From Nitrospira sp. (lineage in GTDB: Bacteria > Nitrospirota > Nitrospiria > Nitrospirales > Nitrospiraceae): 64,000 bases of DNA. This document shows, piece by piece, positions 46,808 to 54,868 of this stretch. A program made the position numbers and the translations under genes. The notes beneath the pieces are model-generated. The model searched no databases, had not been told where the DNA came from, and worked only from the letters and a program-made list of their open reading frames with translations. Within the stretch, counting starts at the first letter, position 1; each line of letters opens with the position of its first letter. The DNA is taken from contig VGXC01000005.1 in NCBI GenBank assembly GCA_016873495.1, positions 34,829 through 98,828 on the forward strand, read 5' to 3'.

Positions 46808-49099
46808 GTGGGAGAGTTGGCAGCCGATCCGCAGAGCACCCATCATGTCGGGCGGCTCATCCACGTCATGGCGACGACCGTTGCCGTGCTCACCGCACTA
46901 TCCGGACTGACGCTTCCACCGGCGGCCGCATCCGAGAGTCGACCCGCGTCCCTTCAGGCCGAATCGATCGCGATACAAGCACACGATTTGACGATCACGC
47001 TGAACCCGGATCATCACGGGCTGCGCGCCACTGATCGGGTGACGCTCGAGGTCCGGTCATCCGTCCTCCACACGATTCCCTTCACGTTGAATAAAGCCCT
47101 GCGCGTGACCCACGTCTTCGAAAAGAGCCGAGAGGGGATGCGTCCTTTGGCCTTTACGACGGACCCCGCCCATCCCTCCGCTGAGAACAACGAGCTGGAG
47201 GAGGGAACAAGGGCGAGAACGCAACAGGTGCTTGTTCGCCTGAGCGATAAGGCGGTGAGTAAGGAGGCGTTGGTTCTGGAGTTCAGCTATGAGGGCACGC
47301 TCGACGACCCGCCCCGCGAGTCTCGCCAACTCCGGTTCGTGACGCCCAGCGAGACGGAAGGCCATATCGGAGGCGAGGGCGTCTACCTGAGCGGCGAGAC
47401 CCACTGGTATCCGGATGTCGAAGGTTCCTTGCCGACCTTCGCCGTGCGCGTCGCCCTGCCCGAAGGCTGGTCGGCGGTGACGCACGGCCGAGCGGTCGCG
47501 CGGCTGGTTCAGGCCGGTCACATGGTCGAGGATTGGGAGGTAACGGCGAGGACCGAAGCGCTGTCGCTGGTGGCGAACCGGTTCGTGCAGGCCCATCGGG
47601 AGTGGAAGGCTCCGGACGGGCGGACGGTGGACGTGGCGACCTACCTGTTCCCGGAAGAGGCTCAGCTGGCCGAGGAGTATCTGGACGCGACCGTCCGCTA
47701 CCTCGACGCCTATAGTCGTCTATTGGGGCCCTATCCCTTTCCGAAGTTCGCCGTGGTCGAGAATTTTTTTGCCAGCGGGTTGGGCATGCCCTCGTTCACC
47801 CTGCTGGGCAGCGGTGTGGTGAAGCGGCACTATATCCAGCCCTATGCCCTTGGGCACGAGATCGTCCATTCCTGGATCGGCAACTGGGTGTTGAACCGGA
47901 GGGAGCAGGGCAATTGGGTGGAGGGGCTGACGACCTATCTGGCCAATTATTATTACGATGAGCTCACCGGAAAGCCAGACCAGGCCCGAGACCAACGTCG
48001 CTTGATGCTCTTGAGCTATGCGGTTCACGTGCGGCCGGAGGAGGACTATCCGGTGGCGGCTTTCAGGCAGAAGACCGACCAGAAGGACAACGCCATCGGG
48101 TATCAAAAGACCGCGATGATCTTTCACCAGCTCCGCCGGGAGCTAGGCGACGCAGTCTTTTGGCCGGCAATCCGCCGGCTGGTGGCCGGCTATGGCGGGA
48201 GCTATGCCGGGTGGGAGGATATCGAACGGGTCTTCGCCGCGGCCAGCGGGAAGGAACTGCGCTGGTTTTTCGCCCAATGGGTCGAACGGCCGGGCGCGCC
48301 GCTGGTGACGATTGCGGCTGCCCGAGCCGACCGACCTCTCGATGCCGATCCGAACTCCGGCCGTCGGCTTGCCGTTCGGATGGTCCAAAGCGGGGAGCCG
48401 TACCGCCTCCGCCTCCGGCTCGTGGCGGATTTGGCGGGAGGGAGGACACACGAGTCTTGGGTGGAAGTGTCCGCCGCCGAGCAAACCTTAAGCGTTTTCA
48501 TGCCCGGCGCGCCGATCCGTCTTCGCCTCGACCCGGATTTCGACACGTTTCGTCGTCTGCCCAGGGAGCGCCTCCCTCCGATGCTCAACCTCTATGTGAC
48601 CGACCGGAGCCGGACCTTGGTGCTGCCGGCAGCCGAGCCTGCGCTGGAGACGGCTCCCTATCGGGAGTTGGGGCGGCAGGCGGCTTCGCGCGAACCGGCC
48701 ATGGCGCAGATCACCGATCGGGAGCCGGTGCCGGCCGAGGGGTCGTTGCTCATTCTGGGTGGGCCGACGCTCAACGAGGGGGCGGCGGTCATGCGGCAGG
48801 CCTGCGGCGAGAGGGTCCGATTAGAGCGTGACCGCTTTACACTCGACGGGACCGTCTACGAGGGGCAGGGCCTTGCGCTTCTCTTGTCCTGCCGGCGTCC
48901 GGGGCATCCGGGCAGTGTCGCGACGTTGTTTTACGGCCTGTCGCCTCAAGCGGCGGCCAAGGTTGCACGCTTGCTATTTTTTTATGGATGGCAGAGTTAT
49001 GTGGTGTTCCGAGATGGAACCGTGGTGACGCGGGGGGATTTCTCCTCCGCGCGAGACGAACTGGAGGTGTCCGTTGAAACGGTGAAAGGTGATGGGTGA
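46808..49099 (+). CDS. M1-family (gluzincin) metallopeptidase, exported
   Basis: 763 residues from GTG 46808; the signal-like segment MATTVAVLTALSGL starts at residue 21. An N-terminal beta-sandwich is followed by the zinc motif HEIVH (350-354) and NWVEGLTTYLANYY with the third ligand Glu372, 17 residues after the second His, one fewer than the usual HEXXH-X18-E. SGLGMPSFTLLG stands where the GAMEN-like exopeptidase loop would be expected. The last 150 residues are not peptidase-like. It may be periplasmic. Its 3' end lies in an arm of a 7-base repeat, 51 bases before the TolB-like gene. Confidence 0.86.
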   Translation: MGELAADPQSTHHVGRLIHVMATTVAVLTALSGLTLPPAAASESRPASLQAESIAIQAHDLTITLNPDHHGLRATDRVTLEVRSSVLHTIPFTLNKALRVTHVFEKSREGMRPLAFTTDPAHPSAENNELEEGTRARTQQVLVRLSDKAVSKEALVLEFSYEGTLDDPPRESRQLRFVTPSETEGHIGGEGVYLSGETHWYPDVEGSLPTFAVRVALPEGWSAVTHGRAVARLVQAGHMVEDWEVTARTEALSLVANRFVQAHREWKAPDGRTVDVATYLFPEEAQLAEEYLDATVRYLDAYSRLLGPYPFPKFAVVENFFASGLGMPSFTLLGSGVVKRHYIQPYALGHEIVHSWIGNWVLNRREQGNWVEGLTTYLANYYYDELTGKPDQARDQRRLMLLSYAVHVRPEEDYPVAAFRQKTDQKDNAIGYQKTAMIFHQLRRELGDAVFWPAIRRLVAGYGGSYAGWEDIERVFAAASGKELRWFFAQWVERPGAPLVTIAAARADRPLDADPNSGRRLAVRMVQSGEPYRLRLRLVADLAGGRTHESWVEVSAAEQTLSVFMPGAPIRLRLDPDFDTFRRLPRERLPPMLNLYVTDRSRTLVLPAAEPALETAPYRELGRQAASREPAMAQITDREPVPAEGSLLILGGPTLNEGAAVMRQACGERVRLERDRFTLDGTVYEGQGLALLLSCRRPGHPGSVATLFYGLSPQAAAKVARLLFFYGWQSYVVFRDGTVVTRGDFSSARDELEVSVETVKGDG

Positions 49100-49262
49100 T
49101 GAGTGATCGGGCTGCATGCATGAAACATGAACCAAGGAGAAGGCAGGTTATGGCATGTAGGTTGACGAAGGGGGTGATCGGGCTGGTGACGATGTTGGCA
49201 TGGTTTGTTCAGGACGATCTGCACATTCCGATCGACCCATCACCCATGACCGATCACCCTTT
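49085..49262. repeat. Inverted 7-base-type repeat pair around the start of the TolB-like gene
   Basis: GGGTGATGAGTGATCGG (49094-49110) is inverted as CCGATCGACCCATCACCC (49228-49245), with further similarity outside (to 49085 and 49262). The left arm contains the stop of the M1 gene; the right arm is read as DPSPMTDHPL within the N terminus of the next protein. Confidence 0.55.
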
Positions 49263-50334
49263 ACTGGCTGCGGAACCTTGGCCGGTGCCCGTGAAAGCCG
49301 ATCCATCAGAACGTCATTTGGCGAATGTTCGACAACTGACGTTCGGTAACAAGAATGCCGAGGCCTATTTCTCCTTCGACGGGACGAAGTTGATTTTTCA
49401 GTCCACGACCGATTACGGGGATGGGCCGCAGATGATCGATCAGCCGAGGGTAGGCACCAGCCTGGGCTGCTATCAAATGTACGTGCTGGATCTGCAGAGT
49501 CGGGCCGTCAGACGGGTCAGCACCGGTGTCGGGGCCACGACCTGCGGCTATTTCTTCCCTGGGGATCGCCGAATTCTCTTTTCCTCGACACATCTCACGA
49601 GTCCGAACTGTCCCCCCAAGCCCAAGATCGAAGGGCGATACCGTTGGGCGCTGGATAACTACGACATCTTTTCGTTCAAGGTGGACGGTCAGCAGCCCCA
49701 TCGGATGACGACCACGGCCGGCTACGACGCAGAGGCGACGATCTCGCCGGATGGCAAGACGATCGTCTTCACCTCGGTGCGGGACGGGGATCTCGACCTC
49801 TATGCCATGAATATGGACGGGACCCATGTCCGGCGTCTGACCGACGAACTGGGCTATGACGGGGGGGCATTCTTTTCGCCGGACAGCAAACGGATCGTCT
49901 ATCGGGCATCGCATCCCAAGGAACCGGATGCCGTCGCCCAGTACAAGGCTCTGCTGGCGCAAAACCTGGTCGAGCCGGGTCAGCTGGAAATCTTCGTCAT
50001 GAACGCCGACGGGACCGGCAAGCGGCCGGTGACGGCCAACGGCGCGTCCAACTTCGCCCCCTTCTTTCACCCGGACGGGCGCCGGATCATGTTTGCCTCC
50101 AATGTGCAGGAGCGGCGGGACGGGGCGCAGGCCGACAAGCCCAAGGGGCCGCCGACGTTCCACCTCCACATCATCGGCGAGGACGGGCGCGGCTTGGAGC
50201 AAGTGACCTTCGCGGGCGGCTTCAACAGCTTCCCGATGTTCTCGCCGGACGGCACGCAGTTGGTTTGGATCTCCGACCGGGGGGCCGGCGCCCGCGGCGA
50301 GTTCAATATCTTCATTGCGGATTGGGTGCCGTGA
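49150..50334 (+). CDS. TolB-like beta-propeller (PD40 repeat) protein
   Basis: 394 residues. At least five PD40 repeats are visible (AYFSFDGTKLIFQS, ATISPDGKTIVFTS, AFFSPDSKRIVYRA, FFHPDGRRIMFAS and MFSPDGTQLVWIS), forming a propeller as in TolB and DPP6-like proteins. A hydrophobic N terminus (GVIGLVTMLAWFV) suggests export. Start ATG 49150 has AAGGAG nine bases upstream; earlier starts at 49096 and 49120 lie in or near the repeat arm. Residues 32-44 come from the opposite repeat arm. It may be a periplasmic partner of the M1 peptidase before it. It overlaps the PAP2 gene by 4 bases. Confidence 0.85.
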   Translation: MACRLTKGVIGLVTMLAWFVQDDLHIPIDPSPMTDHPLLAAEPWPVPVKADPSERHLANVRQLTFGNKNAEAYFSFDGTKLIFQSTTDYGDGPQMIDQPRVGTSLGCYQMYVLDLQSRAVRRVSTGVGATTCGYFFPGDRRILFSSTHLTSPNCPPKPKIEGRYRWALDNYDIFSFKVDGQQPHRMTTTAGYDAEATISPDGKTIVFTSVRDGDLDLYAMNMDGTHVRRLTDELGYDGGAFFSPDSKRIVYRASHPKEPDAVAQYKALLAQNLVEPGQLEIFVMNADGTGKRPVTANGASNFAPFFHPDGRRIMFASNVQERRDGAQADKPKGPPTFHLHIIGEDGRGLEQVTFAGGFNSFPMFSPDGTQLVWISDRGAGARGEFNIFIADWVP

Positions 50335-51437
50335 CTTCGTCAGGCGAATGGCGAGTGGCAAGGGGCCAGGGGCAAGATGGGCAGCTCCTGTGTGCCTCAC
50401 CCCTCGCCTCTTGCCTCGTGCCCCTTGCCTTGTCTTGCGCGGCCCTGGCCCTCATGTTCTGGGGTCTCCATCAGCTCGACCTGCCCGTTATCCGGTTCAT
50501 GCGTTCGGTGCACCAACCCTGGCTTGAACACGGCGGCGATCTGCTGGCGCGCCTTGGCAGCGGCGCAGCCCTCGTAGCCTTCAGCGCGGCGATGCTCGTC
50601 GCCGGCCGTCTGCGAATGCAGCCGACTCTTTTTCATGCCGGTGTTCAGGGGTTGGTGGCCCACGGCGCGTCGGCGCTGGTGACCCAACTGCTCAAACATA
50701 CGATCGGCCGGCCCAGACCGCGCGTGACCCAGGAGGGAGAATTTCAGTTCGAACCGTCGTTTGTCAGCGGATTCGATTCCTTCCCCTCCGGCCATACCTC
50801 GGCCTCCTTCGCCGTAGCTACGGTGCTGGCCCGCCATTTCCCCCGGCTCGGCTGGATCGGCTATCTGGCCGCGGCGCTGATCGCCTGCAGCCGTGTCTGG
50901 CGTGGCTCGCACTTTCCGACCGATGCGGTTGGGGGAGCGGCGATCGGAGTTTTGATCGGGGCGTTGCTGGCCTATTCGTACATGGACTGGCTCACGGTCT
51001 GCGCGCGGATGCTCACCAAGCTGGCGCTGGCCCTGTCGGCGGTCTTTGCGCTGTTCTGGCCCATGGTGCACTCCTCCTTCAATCACGAGGGAGCCCTGTG
51101 GCTCACAGGGGCGGGGATGGTCGCGATCCTCGTCGGTCTCGGACTGCGTTGGCGCGCGGCGTTCGAAGGCCAATCAACGGACGCCGGTCCCTGGCCCAGG
51201 CTTCTGCTCGGGGCCGGGCTGGCGTTGAGCACCGGTTTCTGGCTGGTCTCGGCGGCGGCCATGCTGGCGCTCGTGGCATGGGGGGCGAGCCGGACGAACA
51301 GGGGCATCCCGTCCGGTCGTGAATGTGAGCCGGCTCTGCGTCAGCCGCGGTTCCTAGTGGAGACTTGCGTGATGATCGGCGTGGGCCTTGCGGCTCTCCT
51401 CCTGTCCATGGTGCAGGGTCTTCTTCCTCTTCTTTGA
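50331..51437 (+). CDS. PAP2-family membrane phosphatase
   Basis: 368 residues from GTG 50331 (GTGA overlap with the previous stop). The phosphatase signature is complete: KHTIGRPRP, PSGHTSASFA and SRVWRGSHFPTD. There are about eight hydrophobic segments, with an extra C-terminal membrane region of about 130 residues beyond the PAP2 core. It could dephosphorylate undecaprenyl pyrophosphate or phosphatidate, or act on lipid A. Residues 7-33 (ASPLASCLVPLALS part) are encoded by a 7-base hairpin repeat. ATG 50454 is a possible later start that avoids it. Confidence 0.88.
   Translation: MTSSGEWRVARGQGQDGQLLCASPLASCLVPLALSCAALALMFWGLHQLDLPVIRFMRSVHQPWLEHGGDLLARLGSGAALVAFSAAMLVAGRLRMQPTLFHAGVQGLVAHGASALVTQLLKHTIGRPRPRVTQEGEFQFEPSFVSGFDSFPSGHTSASFAVATVLARHFPRLGWIGYLAAALIACSRVWRGSHFPTDAVGGAAIGVLIGALLAYSYMDWLTVCARMLTKLALALSAVFALFWPMVHSSFNHEGALWLTGAGMVAILVGLGLRWRAAFEGQSTDAGPWPRLLLGAGLALSTGFWLVSAAAMLALVAWGASRTNRGIPSGRECEPALRQPRFLVETCVMIGVGLAALLLSMVQGLLPLL
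50350..50429. repeat. Imperfect hairpin of GGCAAG-type 7-base repeats in the 5' end of the PAP2 gene
   Basis: GGCAAGGGGCCAGGGGCAAG (50357-50376) and CTTGCCTCGTGCCCCTTGCC (50410-50429) are inverted, with 17 of 20 positions pairing; GGCGAGT precedes the first arm. It is read in frame if GTG 50331 is used. Confidence 0.65.
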
Positions 51438-51453
51438 CTTCCCATCGCGAATC

Positions 51454-53199
51454 TTATCCGTGCGGGCCGAATCGGGGGACCGGAACCGGGGGCTTGTCGG
51501 GGAGGCCTTTGACCATCGGCTCGTTGGACAGGAGACTATACCCATATCGTTCCAGAATGACCTGGTAGTCCTTGGCTTCGGGCGGAAGCTGGGGCTTCAA
51601 GCGGGCGGGCATCATGATTATGGTCCGTCCCGGCTGGGTCAGGTGCGGCTGCATCCTGGCCTCCTCTCCGGGCTTGATGAGGATGGCTTTCCGCTTCGCA
51701 TAAAAAATCAACGAGGGTCTCGGAGGGCCGTAGAGGATCAACCGGTCGTCCGGACCCAAGTTTACCCCGGCCGTGAAGGCCAGCTCCTGCGGAGGGGAGA
51801 CGAAGTACCGGCTGAAACGGGGGACGGTGATTTGGAGCGAGACCAGCAACACGAGTCCGATCGTCGCCCCTGCGCTCCAGAAGGCCGCGCCGCGCCGCTC
51901 GCGCAAAAGTCCGAAGTAGCCCACCAGGGCCGTGCCGATGATGAGGATAAACCCGGCCGCCGGCGGACCGAGCCCCGGATCCACTTGAGCGGCCATCGGA
52001 AATTCCTTGGTCATCGTGTCCACGAAATGGGCGTAGAGCGACGGAGAGGCGGCCAGGCCGAAGCCCAGCAGCGAGCCGGTGACGATCAGGAGGCGCAACG
52101 AGGCGCGGAGTCCGGCCGTGGCCGGGTCTTGCAGGTACCGGTGCCAGTAGGCGGCCGTCAGCAGGGCGGCGGCCGGAAAGAGTGGGCCGATATAATGGGG
52201 AAGCCGTGTGGCCGAGGCGCTGAAGAACACAAAGGTGGCGACGATCCATAGGGAGGCGAACAGCTCCAGTTCCTGGGCGCCCTCTTCCTTTTCGTTGCGA
52301 CGATCCGCCCAATAGTCCCGCCAATTGCGCAGGCTTTGATAGAGCGCCGCAGGCAACAAACCGCTCCAGGGAAAAAACCCGAAGAGCAGAACCGGAACAT
52401 AGAAGAATAGGGTTCCCCCGTGCCCGCCGATTACGTTTAGGAACCGCCCGATCGTGTCCGCCTGGGCCGAGGCCGTGTAGCGCGCGCCGTGAATGGCCAG
52501 CATCATGCCGTACCAGGGAAGCGCCAGGGCGAGGAAGACCAGCGACCCGGCCAGCGGAAATCCAGTCTGCCAGAACCGGCGCCAGCGATGCGTGATCGTG
52601 AGGTAGGGCACGATGGCCAGGAGCGGCACGGCGAAGCCGATCGGTCCCTTGGTGAGCGTCCCCAGTGCCATGCCTATGTACAGCAGCCAGAGGTAATGAC
52701 GGGCCTTGCCGGTCCCATGGAAGCCCAGCCAGAACCCGAACAAGGCGAGGGTGGTGAAAAATATCAGCACGCTGTCGGTGAGCACCAGGCGGCCGATCGC
52801 GACGATCTCCACGTTCAGAAGCAGCATCAACGAGCCGAGAAAGCCCAGCGTCGCTCCCCGCACGCGCGCGAGGAACCAGTACTGCAGGAGGATCAACGCC
52901 AGGCCGAAGAGGGCCGACGGGAGACGGGCGGTGAACTCGCTGACGCCGAAGAGGCGGTAGGCGCCGCCGATCAGCCAGTACAGGAAGGCCGGCTTGGCGA
53001 AGCGCGGCTCCCCGTTCAGGGTGGGGGTGACCCAATCGCCGCTCTCGACCATCTCCCGGGCGGCTTCGGCATTGCTGCCTTCGTCCCGGTCCGTCAATCC
53101 CAAGGTGCCGAGTCCCAGGAAGAACAGGAGTCCGGCCAGCGCCAGGAGCAGCAGGAGTGATGAGTGACGAGTGATGAGTGATGGGTGCCGATCGCTCAT
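51454..53199 (-). CDS. ArnT-like glycosyltransferase (GT83/PMT superfamily)
   Basis: 581 residues with about 11-12 hydrophobic segments. The first loop has TDRDEGSNAEAAREMVESGD (Asp/Glu catalytic site of the GT-C fold), WVTPTLNGEPRFAKPAFLYW and GTLTKGPIGFAVP, all typical of ArnT and its relatives, which add sugars from polyprenyl phosphate to lipid A. The likely start is ATG 53199 (GTG 53202 adjacent). Residues 4-15 are encoded by GAGTGAT repeats. It follows the LAB_N gene by 13 bases and is convergent with the PAP2 gene. Confidence 0.9.
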   Translation of the reverse strand: MSDRHPSLITRHSSLLLLLALAGLLFFLGLGTLGLTDRDEGSNAEAAREMVESGDWVTPTLNGEPRFAKPAFLYWLIGGAYRLFGVSEFTARLPSALFGLALILLQYWFLARVRGATLGFLGSLMLLLNVEIVAIGRLVLTDSVLIFFTTLALFGFWLGFHGTGKARHYLWLLYIGMALGTLTKGPIGFAVPLLAIVPYLTITHRWRRFWQTGFPLAGSLVFLALALPWYGMMLAIHGARYTASAQADTIGRFLNVIGGHGGTLFFYVPVLLFGFFPWSGLLPAALYQSLRNWRDYWADRRNEKEEGAQELELFASLWIVATFVFFSASATRLPHYIGPLFPAAALLTAAYWHRYLQDPATAGLRASLRLLIVTGSLLGFGLAASPSLYAHFVDTMTKEFPMAAQVDPGLGPPAAGFILIIGTALVGYFGLLRERRGAAFWSAGATIGLVLLVSLQITVPRFSRYFVSPPQELAFTAGVNLGPDDRLILYGPPRPSLIFYAKRKAILIKPGEEARMQPHLTQPGRTIIMMPARLKPQLPPEAKDYQVILERYGYSLLSNEPMVKGLPDKPPVPVPRFGPHG

Positions 53200-53215
53200 C
53201 ACCGATCACCCTTCA
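53155..53215. repeat. GAGTGAT 7-base repeats at the 5' end of the ArnT-like gene
   Basis: Four 7-base units in a row, GAGTGAT, GAGTGAC, GAGTGAT and GAGTGAT (53155-53182), then GGGTG. A partly inverted arm (CATCACC and GATCACCC) lies at 53197-53212 across the gene start. Read on the minus strand the units encode the N terminus of the transferase. Confidence 0.6.
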
Positions 53216-53491
53216 CACATCGCGGCCGTGGGGATTGCGGCGAATTAGCATCAGGTTGCGAATGTAGACGAAGGACCCGACACTCTGCCCGGCGATGAAC
53301 ACCGGGTCTTTCCGGAAGATGGCATAAGCCAGAGTAATCAGCCCTCCGGCCAGGCTCATATACCAGAAGGCAACGGGGACGTGACTCCGCGAGCTGCGTT
53401 CGGAGGCGAACCACTGGACGACCCAGCGCATAAAGAAAACCGTCTGGCCGAAGAATCCGATGCCCAGCCAGATTTTTTCGGTGGTGCTCAT
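53213..53491 (-). CDS. Lipid A biosynthesis N-terminal domain (LAB_N) protein
   Basis: 92 residues with three hydrophobic helices. GIGFFGQTVFFMRWVVQW and the Ser/Arg-rich turn SERSSRSHVPVAFWYMS are the LAB_N signature; FVYIRNLMLI follows. Stand-alone LAB_N proteins commonly sit between a GT2 and an ArnT-like transferase and are thought to help polyprenyl-linked sugar export or transfer. Here the expected GT2 neighbour is separated by the S23-like element. Confidence 0.88.
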   Translation of the reverse strand: MSTTEKIWLGIGFFGQTVFFMRWVVQWFASERSSRSHVPVAFWYMSLAGGLITLAYAIFRKDPVFIAGQSVGSFVYIRNLMLIRRNPHGRDV

Positions 53492-53504
53492 AGGTATAGG
53501 GCCG

Positions 53505-53977
53505 GAGGCAAGTGGCTAGGGGCAATAGGCGATAGGTATGAAGACAGTGGCCTGAAGCCTAGGGCCTCTTTGCAATCGAAACTTGTCGTGTTTTGATGAG
53601 ACTGCCGATCATCTTTCCTAATGTCTCGCATTCTGTCTCCATGTCTTCATAAGAGGTCTTCTTAAGGTGTCCGGATTCAAAAGCGATATGGAGTTGTGTC
53701 CGTAGCTCAGCAAGAGAGCCCTTGGCTATGTAGAAAAAACGAGCGGCTTCTTTGTCTGTCCCTCGCTCATCACCCTCGGCCAAATTGCTGGCGACACTGA
53801 CCGCGCTACGACGAATCTGATCCCAAAGTCCGAAATTCCTGTTCCGTGTTTCTTCTTCTGAGAGTCGATAGAGCTGTACGGCAAGGTCTTTGGCTCTTTG
53901 CCAAACTACCAGATCCTTAAAGCCGTTCTTGCCCATCGCCTCTCATCTCACAGGCCTTGCCCATTGCCTCTTGCCTC
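53505..53977. mobile_element. Putative inverted-repeat-bounded S23-like cassette
   Basis: Left end 53505-53525 and right end 53957-53977 are 21-base inverted copies of a GAGGCAAG-type repeat, matching at 18 of 21 positions. The four-helix-bundle gene is the only content. The cassette separates the GT2 gene from LAB_N. Intervening sequences of 23S rRNA in other bacteria have the same make-up: an S23 gene between inverted repeats that form a stem. No target duplication was identified. That it is mobile is inference. Confidence 0.5.
53559..53936 (-). CDS. Four-helix bundle protein (S23 / 23S rRNA intervening-sequence family)
   Basis: 125 residues. FKDLVVWQRAKDLAVQLYRL at the N terminus, QIRRSAVSVASNLAEG and AKGSLAELRTQLHIAFESG are the hallmark blocks of the S23/avd-like family, which forms pentameric four-helix bundles. 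In some bacteria it is encoded inside 23S rRNA intervening sequences, elsewhere as isolated genes; its function is unknown. Codons are less GC-rich than in the neighbours (for example AAACCGG-poor, T-rich runs at 53570-53650), which suggests separate origin. Its 5' end overlaps the GT2 3' end by 20 bases. Confidence 0.9.
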   Translation of the reverse strand: MGKNGFKDLVVWQRAKDLAVQLYRLSEEETRNRNFGLWDQIRRSAVSVASNLAEGDERGTDKEAARFFYIAKGSLAELRTQLHIAFESGHLKKTSYEDMETECETLGKMIGSLIKTRQVSIAKRP

Positions 53978-54711
53978 GTGCCCAGCGCGAAGCGATAGCG
54001 CAGCGCCCGGCTCTGCATCCAGCGGACGGCAAGGAGATCGTAGAGACTTTTGAACAGCCGGTTGCCGATCCCATACTTGGATGCTCCGTGCGCGCGCGGC
54101 AAGTGGCGCACCGGGACTTCCGTGACGGTGAACCCTTGCATCTGGGCCAGGGCGGGAAAGAAGCGGTGCATGCCCTCGAAGAGCGGCATCCGCTCGACCA
54201 CCCGCCGCCGGAAGACTTTCAGGGAGCAGCCGGTATCGTGGATCCGGTCGCCGGTCACCGTGCTCCGGGCCAGAAACGCGATGCGCGAGGAGAGCTTCCG
54301 GACGAGGTTGTCGTGCCGGTCCGTGCGCCAGCCGCAGACGAGATCGTACTGGGCCGCCAGCGGCAGCAGCTTGGGAATATCCGCCGGATCGAATTGCATG
54401 TCTCCGTCCATCGTCACGATCAACTCGCCGGTTGCGTGGCGAAAGCCCGCATCGAAGGCCGAGGTCTGTCCGTAATTGCGATCGAAGTGCAGGACGGCCA
54501 CCTCCGGGTGCTGCGCAGCCAGGGTGTCCAGGAGGGCGCTGCTGCCGTCCGTGCTGCCGTCGTCCACATAGAGGATTTCAAACGACGCCCGCCGCGACTC
54601 GTCCTGCCCGGCCAGGACCTTGAGCAACTGCTCGGTGAGCGGGGGCAAGTTGTCCCGTTCATCCTTGATGGGAATGACGACGGACACCCAGGGGTGGGTC
54701 GGCTCTGTCAT
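53917..54711 (-). CDS. Glycosyltransferase family 2 (ArnC/DPM1-like)
   Basis: 264 residues. WVSVVIPIKDERDNLPPL opens the GT-A fold. YVDDGSTDGS and MDGDMQFDP (the metal-binding DxD-type site) follow, then DTGCSLKVFRR. There are no C-terminal membrane helices as in ArnC, so it resembles soluble dolichol-phosphate-mannose synthase types. It probably loads a sugar on polyprenyl phosphate for the ArnT-like enzyme. The last 20 residues (ALGTRQEAMGKACEMRG...) are read from the repeat and the start of the S23 gene, so the original C terminus may have been replaced. Confidence 0.88.
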   Translation of the reverse strand: MTEPTHPWVSVVIPIKDERDNLPPLTEQLLKVLAGQDESRRASFEILYVDDGSTDGSSALLDTLAAQHPEVAVLHFDRNYGQTSAFDAGFRHATGELIVTMDGDMQFDPADIPKLLPLAAQYDLVCGWRTDRHDNLVRKLSSRIAFLARSTVTGDRIHDTGCSLKVFRRRVVERMPLFEGMHRFFPALAQMQGFTVTEVPVRHLPRAHGASKYGIGNRLFKSLYDLLAVRWMQSRALRYRFALGTRQEAMGKACEMRGDGQERL

Positions 54712-54868
54712 GTCGGTGTGGGGTGCTCCTTGCTGGGTCGGCCGATTGCAGGATCAGGGGCGCATTGTAACGAATCCCTTTCGGAGGGTCAAACGAATCC
54801 CGCCGTGAACGGCGTTGCGCTGTCGGATGCATTCAGTTCGGTCGAACGGACGCGGCGCCGGCGGGAGC

